Shown piece by piece: positions 45,158-54,352 of a stretch of 64,000 nt of DNA (the first letter of the stretch is position 1; each line of letters starts with the position of its first letter). The stretch lies in assembly GCF_001426375.1 (NCBI RefSeq), contig NZ_LMEO01000013.1:29815-93814 (forward strand), given 5' to 3'. Below the pieces are notes generated by a model. It saw only the letters and a list, made by a program, of their open reading frames with translations, did not search any database and had not been told where the DNA came from. A program made the position numbers and the translations under genes. This stretch comes from Paenibacillus sp. Root444D2. GTDB taxonomy: Bacteria > Bacillota > Bacilli > Paenibacillales > NBRC-103111.

Positions 45158-46072
45158 TTATCTTAAGAAGTCTATCAAGCTGGGTTGAATAATCTTTGCT
45201 CCTGTTGATAGAGATGCTTGATATACATTTTCATCCGTTTTTAATTTAGTGATAGTTTCCGCCATATCGGCATCTTCTGTTTTGCTGCTAAGATCAGTAA
45301 GGTTTACGTCTAGATCTTTGAGTCTGTTATCCATGAGATCTATACGGTTAGCTCGCGCACCTACTTCAGATCGCACCGTTTGAAAATTGTCAAATCGTTT
45401 TGATAGATCGATCATTAACCCCTTTGCCACAGTCAAATTTGCTGGTGTTCCAGGAGGACTTGGAGAGAAAGCATCCTGCAGACCCTTTAAAATTTTAAAT
45501 AAGTTGTCGTTGTTGCCCGGAGCTCCAAACACATCGTTTCCGGTTTGATTTATTGGGATGGTTATACCAGCAGATACCTGGTAGTTTATCTTCTGATCAT
45601 CCGGTACATCTACTGATGCTGTAGCAATTGAATAGGGTTGTTTATCTGTGAATTGCCCATTAAATGTATACTTCCCATTTAACTGGTCATTCCCAAGACC
45701 TACTGCAGTTTCATATAGTTGTCCCATTTCGATGCCAATCGCATCAAGCGCAGATTGCGGATTAGTTCCATTTAATCCTTGGACCGTTAATTCTTTAGCT
45801 CTTTGCATGACGTCGTTTATTTGTGATAGGACTGTGTCTGTATGGTCAACAGCAGATTTAGCCGCATCAATGTTTCTTTGGTATTGATCATTAATAGAAA
45901 TTTCACTGCGATACCGAAGTGCATATGTAATTCCTACTGGATCGTCCGAAGGTTTATTGATTTTTCTCCCAGTAGAAAGTTGGTTTTGGCTTACACTCAT
46001 TCGTTTCACATTATTACTAATATTACTTAGTAACTGTGATTGGATCATTCCTTGTGTCACTCTTAAGACCAC
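45158..46072 (-). CDS. flgL: Flagellar hook-associated protein 3, FlgL
   Basis: FlgL (HAP3) joins the hook-filament junction to flagellin. The 304-residue product has RVTQGMIQSQLLSNISNNVK, QLSTGRKINKPSDDPVGITY, and the C-terminal helix KTEDADMAETITKLKTDENV. GTG at 46072 is chosen with GAGGAGG eight bases upstream. It follows flgK by 24 bases. Confidence 0.96.
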   Translation of the reverse strand: MVLRVTQGMIQSQLLSNISNNVKRMSVSQNQLSTGRKINKPSDDPVGITYALRYRSEISINDQYQRNIDAAKSAVDHTDTVLSQINDVMQRAKELTVQGLNGTNPQSALDAIGIEMGQLYETAVGLGNDQLNGKYTFNGQFTDKQPYSIATASVDVPDDQKINYQVSAGITIPINQTGNDVFGAPGNNDNLFKILKGLQDAFSPSPPGTPANLTVAKGLMIDLSKRFDNFQTVRSEVGARANRIDLMDNRLKDLDVNLTDLSSKTEDADMAETITKLKTDENVYQASLSTGAKIIQPSLIDFLR

Positions 46073-46096
46073 TTATAATGCCTCCTCTACGTACGA

Positions 46097-47662
46097 TTAT
46101 CTACCTACTATCCCCATACCGTTAATCACTTTATCTAACATTTCATCGAAAGTGGTCATAACTCTTGCTGCAGCTGAATAAGAATGTTGGAACTTAATCA
46201 TATCGGACATTTCTTCATCCAATGAAACTCCACTTACGGACTGTCTGCGGCTGTCAACTTGGTCTACGAGCGCTTTTTGGTTATCTAATTGGCGGGAGGC
46301 TTCTTGAGCCTGTACGCCTAGTTGTCCTACAATGGATCGGAAGAAGTCATCAACTGTTCCTGAATTTAGAATGGCCCCAGAATTGGTCGGATCAAAATTA
46401 AATTTAGTGTCCTTCAACTGGCTCATCAATAGTGCTAAGGTATTATTTCCTTTTGTAACTGTCTCAGCTGCACCTGTTACATCAGTTCTAAGTGATGTTG
46501 CAATTTTTGAAGTATCCTTATCAATAATAGGGTTTAATTGAAAGCTCTCAGCTGTAATTGTCGAAAAACCTGATTTAGCAGTAAAGAAATCCGGAGCCGA
46601 TTGAACGGGATTATCTAATGTATACCCTAATTTATGAAGTCCGTTTAATCCTTTTACAGTAACCGTTAAATCGTTAGCAAGTGTTCTTGCCGCGCCTGTA
46701 TAGACTTTGCCGTTCAAAACTGTTTTATCCGGCAAGACTGACCCCGCAGGTATAGTAATCGTAATGTCACCGTTAGCAATCGAATTTGCTAAAGTATCCA
46801 ATTGCGTTTGATAGTCAGCCACAAATTTATCTCTAGAGATTATCATGCCTTGTACTTCACCACTATTCAGATTACCTGAAGAGTAGTCGGACATTAATGA
46901 GGCTGAGGTGGTCGCATTGACAGTATCACCAGTTACTAGATTTGTATTACCCATATTAATGGTATACCCATCAGGCGTATCAAGAACCTGTACGTTTACA
47001 ATCTTCGACAAATTATCGGTTAATAAGTCCCTCTGGTCTCTTAAATCATTGGCATCGTCGCCTAAGCTTTCGATTTTTTTGATTTCCAGATTCAAATTCG
47101 CAATCGAAGAAGAAACTGAGTTGATTTCTTTTGATTTTAATTCAATATTATTGGTCAAGTCTGATTGTAAATCTTTTAATTTATCGCTTGTAAAATGAAA
47201 TGCATCTGCCAATGCTACTGCATTTTCTCTAACGATCTTACGACCTGCTACATTTTCAGGGTCTTTACTCAGATCTGACCATGATTTCCAAAAATTATCT
47301 AAAACTGTTCGGAGTCCCGTATCCGAAGGTTCATTCATTACCGTTTCTAGCTTTTCAAGCGTATCCGACTGGATATTCCAGCTGCCAAATGCCTTATTCT
47401 CATTCCGATACTGATCATCCAGAAATTTTTCGCGTACTCGAGTAATCGAGGTTACTTCAACCCCAGTTCCAAGTTGACCAGGAGCATTGGAGCGGTTTAT
47501 GCCAAAGGCTTCAATAGGGATACTTTCTGTCGTATTGGCAACTTGCCTAGAGAAACCAGGCGTGTTGGCGTTAGCAATATTATGTCCCGTCGTGTTAAGT
47601 GCTGCTTGTTGCGTGAATAAGCTACGCTTCGCCGTTTCCAGCAAATGAAATGTGGATCTCAT
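46097..47662 (-). CDS. flgK: Flagellar hook-associated protein 1, FlgK
   Basis: FlgK (HAP1) sits directly on the hook. The 521-residue product has STFHLLETAKRSLFTQQAAL, NTTGHNIANANTPGFSRQ, SQLGVQ-like QLGVQAQEASRQLDNQKALV and the C-terminal SGVSLDEEMSDMIKFQHSYS with AARVMTTFDEMLD, all family hallmarks. It lies between flgN and flgL. Confidence 0.97.
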   Translation of the reverse strand: MRSTFHLLETAKRSLFTQQAALNTTGHNIANANTPGFSRQVANTTESIPIEAFGINRSNAPGQLGTGVEVTSITRVREKFLDDQYRNENKAFGSWNIQSDTLEKLETVMNEPSDTGLRTVLDNFWKSWSDLSKDPENVAGRKIVRENAVALADAFHFTSDKLKDLQSDLTNNIELKSKEINSVSSSIANLNLEIKKIESLGDDANDLRDQRDLLTDNLSKIVNVQVLDTPDGYTINMGNTNLVTGDTVNATTSASLMSDYSSGNLNSGEVQGMIISRDKFVADYQTQLDTLANSIANGDITITIPAGSVLPDKTVLNGKVYTGAARTLANDLTVTVKGLNGLHKLGYTLDNPVQSAPDFFTAKSGFSTITAESFQLNPIIDKDTSKIATSLRTDVTGAAETVTKGNNTLALLMSQLKDTKFNFDPTNSGAILNSGTVDDFFRSIVGQLGVQAQEASRQLDNQKALVDQVDSRRQSVSGVSLDEEMSDMIKFQHSYSAAARVMTTFDEMLDKVINGMGIVGR

Positions 47663-47674
47663 AATTGCACTCCT

Positions 47675-48175
47675 TTACGCTTTCGTATCGAACCAACCGC
47701 TTCTTGCTGACGCATGATACTGTTGATGAGGATTACTGTATACGGCATCTTGTTCAGGTGTATTCATCAACAAATTTATAGAATAATCAATAAATGATAA
47801 CGAATGCTCAATTAGATTCTGATTTAACTCATTGACCTGTTTTAATTCCTTAATCTTATTAGATAATCTCTCATGTATATCTGTAAGGCTCTTCTTCTCT
47901 TCAGCTTTAAAAATTACTTTAATTAAATCACTGACTTTAACTCGTGGGTCAGGCCTATACCCTCTCGATAACAAATATTCGCCAATCAATTGAATTCGAA
48001 GTTGATTGATTTCCTCTATCCGCTTAATCAATTTGCTCTCTTTAAGGACAATTTGGTTTAATCGATCTACCAGATTGTCCACGAGAACCGGTGTTTTTAC
48101 CTTGGAAGTCTCCAATAGGGCATCATGAAGGGAAATTAGCTCCTCCATCGTTTCCACAATGGCTGAAATAGACAC
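47675..48175 (-). CDS. flgN: Flagellar chaperone FlgN
   Basis: FlgN is the export chaperone for FlgK and FlgL. The 166-residue, helical product (VETMEELISLHDALLETSKV, LVDNLVDRLNQIVLKESKLI) sits directly before flgK and after flgM, the position of yvyG in Bacillus. Sequence conservation in the family is low, so position and helical build carry much of the call. Confidence 0.9.
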   Translation of the reverse strand: MSISAIVETMEELISLHDALLETSKVKTPVLVDNLVDRLNQIVLKESKLIKRIEEINQLRIQLIGEYLLSRGYRPDPRVKVSDLIKVIFKAEEKKSLTDIHERLSNKIKELKQVNELNQNLIEHSLSFIDYSINLLMNTPEQDAVYSNPHQQYHASARSGWFDTKA

Positions 48176-48204
48176 TCGAAATCACCTATTCTCTGCAAGA
48201 TATA

Positions 48205-48483
48205 CTACTTATTACTACGTAAATAAGGGTACAATTTATCTGCGATTTTGTGGGCGTCAACTCGATAAGTTCCTGCATCAACGGACCGCTTTAGCTCTTC
48301 AATATGTTTTCTATGTTCACTTCTTTCAAGTCCGTTCGTGTTTTCCAGTAATTCTTTGGCCTCAGCAGAGATTTGCACTTCATCTTTTCTTTTTTTCTTT
48401 TCCGTTCCGTTTAGAGGTCTACTCTCATTGTTTTGTGTATATTTATTAATATTTCCAATTCGTTGATTTTCATTGATTTTCAT
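48205..48483 (-). CDS. flgM: Anti-sigma-D factor FlgM
   Basis: FlgM holds sigma-D inactive until the hook is finished. The 92-residue product has a variable N-terminus beginning MKINENQRIGNINKYTQN and the conserved C-terminal helices (DEVQISAEAKELLENTNG, KHIEELKRSVDAGTYRVDAHK, IADKLYPYLRS). A sigma-D promoter with a perfect -10 lies about 55 bases upstream, giving the usual feedback. It heads the flgM-flgN-flgK-flgL-yviE-fliW-csrA run. Confidence 0.95.
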   Translation of the reverse strand: MKINENQRIGNINKYTQNNESRPLNGTEKKKRKDEVQISAEAKELLENTNGLERSEHRKHIEELKRSVDAGTYRVDAHKIADKLYPYLRSNK

Positions 48484-48512
48484 AGGTTACACCTCTTTAT
48501 CCCTTTAATGAA

Positions 48513-48544
48513 CAAAAACCGATAATCATTAATACTGTTATCGG
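48513..48544 (-). terminator. Terminator of the comF-yvyF unit overlapping the flgM promoter
   Basis: On minus CCGATAA-cagtattaatga-TTATCGG is followed by TTTTTG. Its 5' arm is the -10 box of the flgM sigma-D promoter. Confidence 0.7.
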
Positions 48545-48565
48545 CATCCGGCATATGAAACTTTA
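48538..48565 (-). promoter_or_regulatory. Sigma-D promoter of flgM
   Basis: On minus TAAA, 16 bases, GCCGATAA: both elements match consensus. Located directly after yvyF. Confidence 0.85.
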
Positions 48566-48585
48566 TATCTTACCGTTTATGTTTA

Positions 48586-49008
48586 TTAGTGTCTGTCCTT
48601 CAAACGATCTTTAATATTAAAAGCCCCCCTGCTATTTTGTGCGTTTAACTCTTGCCTCCGCACCTCATCCTCGGTATTGTTCCTCACATCTTTGGCTAAC
48701 TTACTTCGGCAAGATTCGCAGATCGTCTTATCCCTAATCAAAGTACTGCATACTTCGCAAGGGTAGGACAAATTTGGCGCATTCAGTATTGAAATTCGTC
48801 CTTCGCGGATGAATTTAGTTATCTGTTTAATCGAAACTTCTGTTGCTTCGCTCAAGTCGTTAATGCTTGTCCCTTTATTTTCACGTATATACTTCACACA
48901 TCTCTCATATTGCTGATCTATTTCTTTGACACAATTCGGACATACGTCATTAAAGCCTTTAACGTATATTTTCCCACAACGCGGACAATTAGCTACATTC
49001 ATGCCCAT
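48586..49008 (-). CDS. yvyF: Flagellar-region zinc-finger protein, YvyF-like (TIGR03826)
   Basis: The 140-residue product has a first zinc finger (NCPRCGKIYVKGFNDVCPNC), a helix-turn-helix-like middle (GTSINDLSEATEVSIKQITK, FIREGRISI) and a second finger (PCEVCSTLIRDKTICESCRS). It sits between comFC and flgM as yvyF does in Bacillus. A regulatory role is suggested by the build but its function is not established. ATG at 49008 follows GGGAGGGG by eight bases; another ATG six bases inside is possible. Confidence 0.9.
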   Translation of the reverse strand: MGMNVANCPRCGKIYVKGFNDVCPNCVKEIDQQYERCVKYIRENKGTSINDLSEATEVSIKQITKFIREGRISILNAPNLSYPCEVCSTLIRDKTICESCRSKLAKDVRNNTEDEVRRQELNAQNSRGAFNIKDRLKDRH

Positions 49009-49123
49009 TGTATATTCCCCTCCCATTATTCCCATTACCCAATTATTAATTCCAGTTTACAGCAATTCGACAGCGTTTGCACAATAATATTAATATTTTT
49101 GACAGATGTGTTGACAATTCCTG

Positions 49124-49906
49124 CTACCGTGCCCACGTTAGTCCGAATACTTCGGCAGATATGTACTCTCTAAGAACCTTGGCACATTGATTCATGGTGC
49201 TCCCAGTCGTATAAACATCATCCACAATATATATAACAAACGAAGTTGCAGAGGATTCTCTCAAATACTCATGATTCAAGTCATTCACCTCAAAAACATG
49301 CTCCAAATCGTCCAACCGTTCGCTCCTCTTCTTGAAACTTTGTTTATCTGTATGCTTGGAACGCTTAAGAAGGGGTATGACAGGAATCCCTATTCTCTGA
49401 CCTAGTTCAACAGCCATCTGCTCCGCTTGGTTAAAACCACGTTCCAGCATCCTACGCCCACTCACAGGTACGAAAGTGATAAGCACCTTCACAGAATCGG
49501 ATTCTACTGGTAAAGTGTCTCTATCCATATGTAACAAATGATACGAATGTACAAGCATTTGTCCGAGGACCGTTTTCAAACGCTCATCTCCACGATACTT
49601 ATACCGCGCCAATAATTCCTTCATCGTTTCATCATATCTGACAGCGCTGCGGCTTCTAATAAAATAGGAATGCGGCCTACGTTGGCAGTCTGAGCAAAAC
49701 TCCCCTCGTCCACAAGTTGGACAAAACACTTCTCTAATCCACGGAATTCGTGAGTAACACGAATGGCAAAGTCCACATTCACCAACATGGAGAGTGCTAT
49801 TCTGCTTGCAAAGTAAACATTCTTTTCTTAACGGACTAAACAGTGACGCCACCGAACCCATCACTTTTTTAATCAAAATTCTCATATCCAATTGCTGATA
49901 GCTCAT
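49124..49906 (-). CDS. comFC: ComF family protein (ComFC)
   Basis: ComFC is needed for transformation and has a phosphoribosyltransferase-like fold. The 260-residue product has an N-terminal zinc finger (ECLLCKQNS, GLCHSCYSRIPW, FCPTCGRGEFCSDC) and the PRTase loop VIYIVDDVYTTGSTMNQ near residue 230, as well as RGFNQAEQMA. Its ATG follows directly on the comFA stop codon, and the ribosome site AAGGGGGAA lies inside the end of comFA, so the two are coupled. Confidence 0.94.
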   Translation of the reverse strand: MSYQQLDMRILIKKVMGSVASLFSPLRKECLLCKQNSTLHVGECGLCHSCYSRIPWIREVFCPTCGRGEFCSDCQRRPHSYFIRSRSAVRYDETMKELLARYKYRGDERLKTVLGQMLVHSYHLLHMDRDTLPVESDSVKVLITFVPVSGRRMLERGFNQAEQMAVELGQRIGIPVIPLLKRSKHTDKQSFKKRSERLDDLEHVFEVNDLNHEYLRESSATSFVIYIVDDVYTTGSTMNQCAKVLREYISAEVFGLTWAR

Positions 49907-51205
49907 TCATTTCCCCCTTAATAAATAGCCCTGTTTACGAGCGATGCGATTCATCTGCTTAATTTGTCGAATAGCCTCCTTTTGAGATTGCGTGATTTCT
50001 TTTGCTGCAAAATAGACCTTCCCTGCTGGATCGTCCTGCGACCTGCCTGCTCGCCCAGCCATCTGAACGAGCGCTGCTTCATCAAATAACTGCGAGTCAG
50101 CATCCATAATGAACACATCAGACTTTGGCACCGTGACTCCTCGCTCTAAAATCGTTGTTGTGACCAGCACATGGATCTCTCTGTTTCGAAAAAGCTGGAC
50201 TTTTTCAGTTCGAGCAGGATCCTTTGATGAAGTTCCTTCAACAGACAGAACAGTTTCACTCATGCCATGGCTTAGTTTAGCCCTTAGAAGACTAACCATT
50301 GGCTCAACCAACTGAATGTTGGGGACGAAAACAAACACCTGCGCACCTCGTTCCACCGAGGTCACCAATTTAGCAAATACTGACCTTGGCATTGTTTGTG
50401 ACTGTACCACTCTACTCAAAGGTGGAACCGAAATCAAAAGAGGAACAGGCAATGGATGCCTGTGAAAGCGCACCGGCACTCGAACATGCGGTAATCGCCT
50501 CCTCTTTACAGCGAGCCTTACAGCTCTCGGCGGTGTGGCTGAAAGCAAAATATTCGTTCCGCTTGGCTTACAGACTTTAGCTGCCGCATAAGTAAGCATG
50601 GGATTGTTATGATAGGGAAAAGCATCGATCTCATCAATAATGACAAGGTCAAAGGCCTCATGAAATCGCAGCAGCTGATGGGTTGTCGCGATCGTGATCT
50701 GCCCCTGCTCCCAGCGCTGCTCGCTTCCACCATACAGTGTCACCACACTGTAATCGACAAATGCGCGTCCTATTCGCGGTTGCAGCTCCAGCACCACGTC
50801 TTTGCGTGGTGTCGCGATAAGTACACGCCCTCCTCTCGCAACGGTGTGATGGATTAATGGAAAGATCATCTCCGTCTTTCCCGCGCCGGTAACCGCCCAG
50901 ATCAGAAACTTCCGAGGCATCCGATAGTTCCTTTCAGCACGTGCTTTTACTCTTGCTCGTGCCCACGGTCCGACCTCTGCCATCTCCCCGCTTATATATC
51001 TTAGTCCCTCCAGAGACGCCCTCGCTTGTGCATCACTCAGCCCCCATGGCTCCAAATAAGTTCGAAAATGCTCAGATGGAGCACTTCTCTCCTGGTCACT
51101 ATGTCCCCAACGAAACTCCACCACTCCCTTCCCAACTGGCACTATTTCCTCCGACCTCCCAAGAATAAGCAAGAACAAAACCGCGATCTCCCCATGGTCA
51201 GGCAC
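49907..51205 (-). pseudogene. comFA: ComFA, C-terminal helicase part (downstream of a frameshift)
   Basis: ComFA is the ATP-dependent DNA translocase or helicase that helps pull in DNA during competence. This frame holds all the motor motifs: Walker A AVTGAGKTEM, LIATPRKDV, IATTHQLLRF, the DEID box (LVIIDEIDAF), LLSATPP, TTTILERGVT and QMAGRAGR. The sequence before EEIVPVGKGVVEFRW has no family match; the N-terminal part lies in the frame of the next entry. Read together they would make a protein of roughly 650 residues. The frame could be opened from a GTG at 51205, so a helicase fragment might still be made. Confidence 0.8.
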
Positions 51206-51855
51206 TCCTCACAATATGGACACGCTTGTCCACAATGTAGGCAGTCCGACCAAAACATGCGCTTCTCACCACTACCACAGCGCTTGCAGCGATAAGTCCA
51301 CATTTTCCGAAATCCTTTGCGCCAATCTCTGCGCTCCACAATCCCCAGTCCATTCCCCACTTCTAAGTCACCGTTGAGATGACCCAATTGCAAGTAAGAT
51401 AACCAAGCATCCTCAGGGTGGAGATCTATTCCAGCAGCCTCCAAAAGCTGTTGGAATTCCTCAATAAGCAGCGACCTCCCGCTGCAAGCTTCGACAATCT
51501 TGGCGTATACCGTGGCATTCAACGGTATTCTTGGAGACATTCCTTGCCTCCAGATTGCATAGCGAATCATTTTCATATCCGAATCATTACCGTTCGGTAT
51601 CTCACATTCTTTTGCTATCAGACGAAAACGCTGCAGCGTACTCCCAACATCCGTCTCGAATTCGAATGAACGCTCCCCTTTCAGCCTCTCAAGCAATCGC
51701 ACACCCTGCCCTAACGAAATAAAAGGTTCGAACAGTACGAGGCCGGCGTCGGCTGCGTATTGCTCGAACCAATATTGGATGTCCGTCTGCGAGTGAATCG
51801 TTAATCGCCACTCCCATTCTTTTCCCAAACAAACTGCGTAAAGTTGAACCTTCAT
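51142..51855 (-). pseudogene. comFA: ComFA, N-terminal part with zinc finger (upstream of a frameshift)
   Basis: This 237-residue frame ends with the four-cysteine zinc finger of ComFA (YRCKRCGSG, DCLHCGQACPYCEECLTMGR, SRFCSC), then runs to a stop at 51142. In related proteins the finger is followed directly by the helicase. Here the continuing text is in the -1 frame, starting near LLILGRSEEIV, so one base is probably missing in the stretch at about 51155-51172 (TTTTGTTCTTGC on minus). It may be a real mutation or a sequencing error; no slip heptamer is seen. Confidence 0.75.
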
Positions 51856-51902
51856 TCCTCACCTTACTCTCTTTGTAAACTAAGTACTTGAAACCATTGC
51901 CT

Positions 51903-52298
51903 TCAACCGACATGGATCTTCACTAGATCTTCCCTGCTGCTTAGATGAACCACAGTCACGGGCTCATTATCGTGTTGACGTAAATAGTGGTCAACCGCAT
52001 CATAATCCGTCTGATATCGCAGCTCTAACGAATGGCTATGGGATAAGCGCTCAATGATTTTCCTCGTATCGTCGGACGATCCTTCATCGAATATCGTTGC
52101 CTTCACTTCGTTGCCCTTAAATCGCGAGAAGAAAAACAAGGAGCGAATATACCATTCAATTTGGTTTTGATTATTTTTGGTGACGAGCAGCACATTTGCC
52201 GTTTTCTTGCTTCCACCTCTGCGGGTTCCGAGCAATAAATGGAGCACAGCAATGCTGATTCCGTAGCAACCTAAGATCCAAAGCAATCCAATCCACAT
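51903..52298 (-). CDS. Small membrane-anchored protein with a glycosyltransferase-like fold
   Basis: The 131-residue product has one N-terminal membrane segment (WIGLLWILGCYGISIAVLHL) and a cytoplasmic part with the beta-alpha-beta pattern of GT-A enzymes: VLLVTKNNQNQIEWYIRSLF followed by ATIFDEGSSDDTRKIIERLS. It stops before any DxD site or acceptor region, so it cannot be a complete enzyme. GGAGGGA lies at the right distance before ATG 52298. It lies between comFA and degU. Function unknown. Confidence 0.7.
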   Translation of the reverse strand: MWIGLLWILGCYGISIAVLHLLLGTRRGGSKKTANVLLVTKNNQNQIEWYIRSLFFFSRFKGNEVKATIFDEGSSDDTRKIIERLSHSHSLELRYQTDYDAVDHYLRQHDNEPVTVVHLSSREDLVKIHVG

Positions 52299-52367
52299 AG
52301 CGGGTCCCTCCCTTACCTGCAGTGTATGCTGCAAAGTTAAGGGGGGTTCCTTATCGTAAAATGGAGA

Positions 52368-53093
52368 TTACAACGTTACCCAACCATTTTTGATTGCTAT
52401 AATAACCGCTTGTGTACGATCATCAACTTCCATTTTTTGGAGGATGCTGCTGACGTGGTTTTTCACTGTTTTTTCACTGATATAGAGGAACTCTCCAATC
52501 AGCTTGTTGCTTTTACCTTCCGCCATAAGACGTAGAACTTCTGCTTCTCGCTTGGTTAACGGGCTATTTGCATTATGTATGTATTTAAGACCTGAATCTT
52601 TGACGCCTTGGCCGGAACCAACTACACCCACATCATCCAAATAGGTCATACGTCTAAGCTGATTAATCAGCTTGCCAGTAACCTTCGGGTGAATGTAAGC
52701 ATGACCCGCCACTACGGAACGAATCGCATTAATGAGCGACTCCGCTTCCATATCCTTCAGCAAATAACCTGAAGCCCCTTTGCGAAGAGTTTCGAATACA
52801 TAGCTCTCATCATCATGAATGGATAAAATGATAACTTTGATATCCGGAAATATAAGCTTAAGCCGTTCGGTCGCCACAACGCCGTTCTCAAGCGGCATAT
52901 TAATATCCATGAGAACAATATCCGGCGTGATTTGATTGCACAGCTCAATAACCTGGATACCATCACCGCACTCGCCGATGACTTCCATATCATCTTCCAT
53001 ATTAATAATTCGTTTAACACCTTCGCGAAACAGCTGATGATCGTCCGCAATGACAATATGCACATTGCGTTTATGACTCGCCGTGTTGTCCAT
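52368..53093 (-). CDS. degU: Response regulator DegU
   Basis: DegU controls exoenzymes, competence, motility and biofilm genes. The 241-residue product has a receiver domain with the DD pair in VIADDHQLFREGV, the phosphorylated Asp in DIVLMDINMP and the Lys in ASGYLLKDM, followed by a LuxR/NarL-type helix-turn-helix (LTKREAEVLRLMAEGKSNKL, IGEFLYISEKTVKNHVSSIL). ATG at 53093 follows AAGGAGG by nine bases; a longer frame overlaps degS further. It overlaps degS by 23 bases. Confidence 0.96.
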   Translation of the reverse strand: MDNTASHKRNVHIVIADDHQLFREGVKRIINMEDDMEVIGECGDGIQVIELCNQITPDIVLMDINMPLENGVVATERLKLIFPDIKVIILSIHDDESYVFETLRKGASGYLLKDMEAESLINAIRSVVAGHAYIHPKVTGKLINQLRRMTYLDDVGVVGSGQGVKDSGLKYIHNANSPLTKREAEVLRLMAEGKSNKLIGEFLYISEKTVKNHVSSILQKMEVDDRTQAVIIAIKNGWVTL

Positions 53094-54258
53094 TCTGTTT
53101 TTCCTCCTTGTTCTCTCCAACGCCGCCGATAGGGATTAGCATCGTAATTTTTGTACCTGAATCTTTTTCGGACTCTAGAACCATCGTGCCTTCCAGCAGC
53201 TCAACACGCTCACGCATGCCCAGCAAGCCGAAATTATTTCCCTTGGCTATTCTTTGTTCTGTCTGCGGCACGTCGAAACCGATCCCGTTATCCACCACGT
53301 AGATTTGCACTTGATCCGGCTCCAGTGTGAGTTCAACAGATAGGAAAGTAGCTTTCGCATGCTTATTTACATTAGATAAAGCTTCCTGCACAAGTCGGAA
53401 AATAGCAATTTCAAGCCCAGACGGAATGCGAGTCTCCTTGCCAACGAGATTAAACTGTGTGCGAATTCTATGCTTTTCTTCGAAATCCTGTACATATTTA
53501 CGCAGTGTCGGAACGATTCCTAAGTCATCGAGCGCCATCGGACGGAGGTTGAAGATGATCTTACGAACTTCTTCAAGCCCCCCTCTGACTTGACCCTTCA
53601 AATCTACTAATTCTTCCTTTACCGCGGGAATATCCTCTTTTACAAGCATACGCTGGGCAATTTCAGTTCGAAGCACAACATTCGCCAAAGTTTGAGCCAT
53701 ACCATCGTGAATTTCACGCGCAATACGCTTCCGCTCTTCTTCTTGGGCCAAAATAATCTTCAAACCGAGTAATTGCCTGTTCTTGGCGGATTCGAGTATA
53801 CGAGTCACCTGATTGAGGTCGCCCGATAAATATTCCAGTACCACATTCATTTGCGATACGATTGTTTCTGCTCGCTCCACCTGCTTGTCCACATTTTTCG
53901 TGCGAACCTGCAGATCATTGCGCCGAGTTTTAAGATTATTTTCTTTTTCCCTAGCAATTGTCAGCTGTAATTGAAAAGCAATCGCGGCTTCATAAGCAAT
54001 CTTGATATCTTCCTCACGGTACTTGTTGAAATCACGACTGACCTCCGTAAGTCTAATACGAGATCGCTTGTAATCCTTTTCCAAATTGTCAACCAGCTCG
54101 ATAGTAACACTCGTTTCATACTTAATATCTTCGAGCTCGCGAGTAAGTGACTCTTTTTCCAAACGAGAAGCTTCAGCGATTTCAAACATTTGATACTTGC
54201 TGCTCTCCATGACGTTAATTGCGTTTTTAATGACACGATCTATAGCGTCTGGCTGCAA
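53071..54258 (-). CDS. degS: Sensor histidine kinase DegS
   Basis: DegS is a soluble kinase that phosphorylates DegU. The 395-residue product has no membrane segment, an N-terminal coiled-coil sensor region (MFEIAEASRLEKESLTRELE, LEKDYKRSRIRLTEVSRDF), the HisKA_3 box EEERKRIAREIHDGMAQTLA with the phosphorylated His, and the ATPase with DNGIGFD and GLLGMRERVELL. TTG at 54258 is the start, with AAGGAG about ten bases upstream. Overlap with degU indicates coupling. Confidence 0.96.
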   Translation of the reverse strand: MQPDAIDRVIKNAINVMESSKYQMFEIAEASRLEKESLTRELEDIKYETSVTIELVDNLEKDYKRSRIRLTEVSRDFNKYREEDIKIAYEAAIAFQLQLTIAREKENNLKTRRNDLQVRTKNVDKQVERAETIVSQMNVVLEYLSGDLNQVTRILESAKNRQLLGLKIILAQEEERKRIAREIHDGMAQTLANVVLRTEIAQRMLVKEDIPAVKEELVDLKGQVRGGLEEVRKIIFNLRPMALDDLGIVPTLRKYVQDFEEKHRIRTQFNLVGKETRIPSGLEIAIFRLVQEALSNVNKHAKATFLSVELTLEPDQVQIYVVDNGIGFDVPQTEQRIAKGNNFGLLGMRERVELLEGTMVLESEKDSGTKITMLIPIGGVGENKEEKQNGQHGES

Positions 54259-54352
54259 ATGAAACGAGCTCCTTTATAAAACAATATTAGAAATTAGTCT
54301 ACCCCATATTGTATCATAGTTCTACCCGTTTGCCGTGTACTTCTAGCACTAT

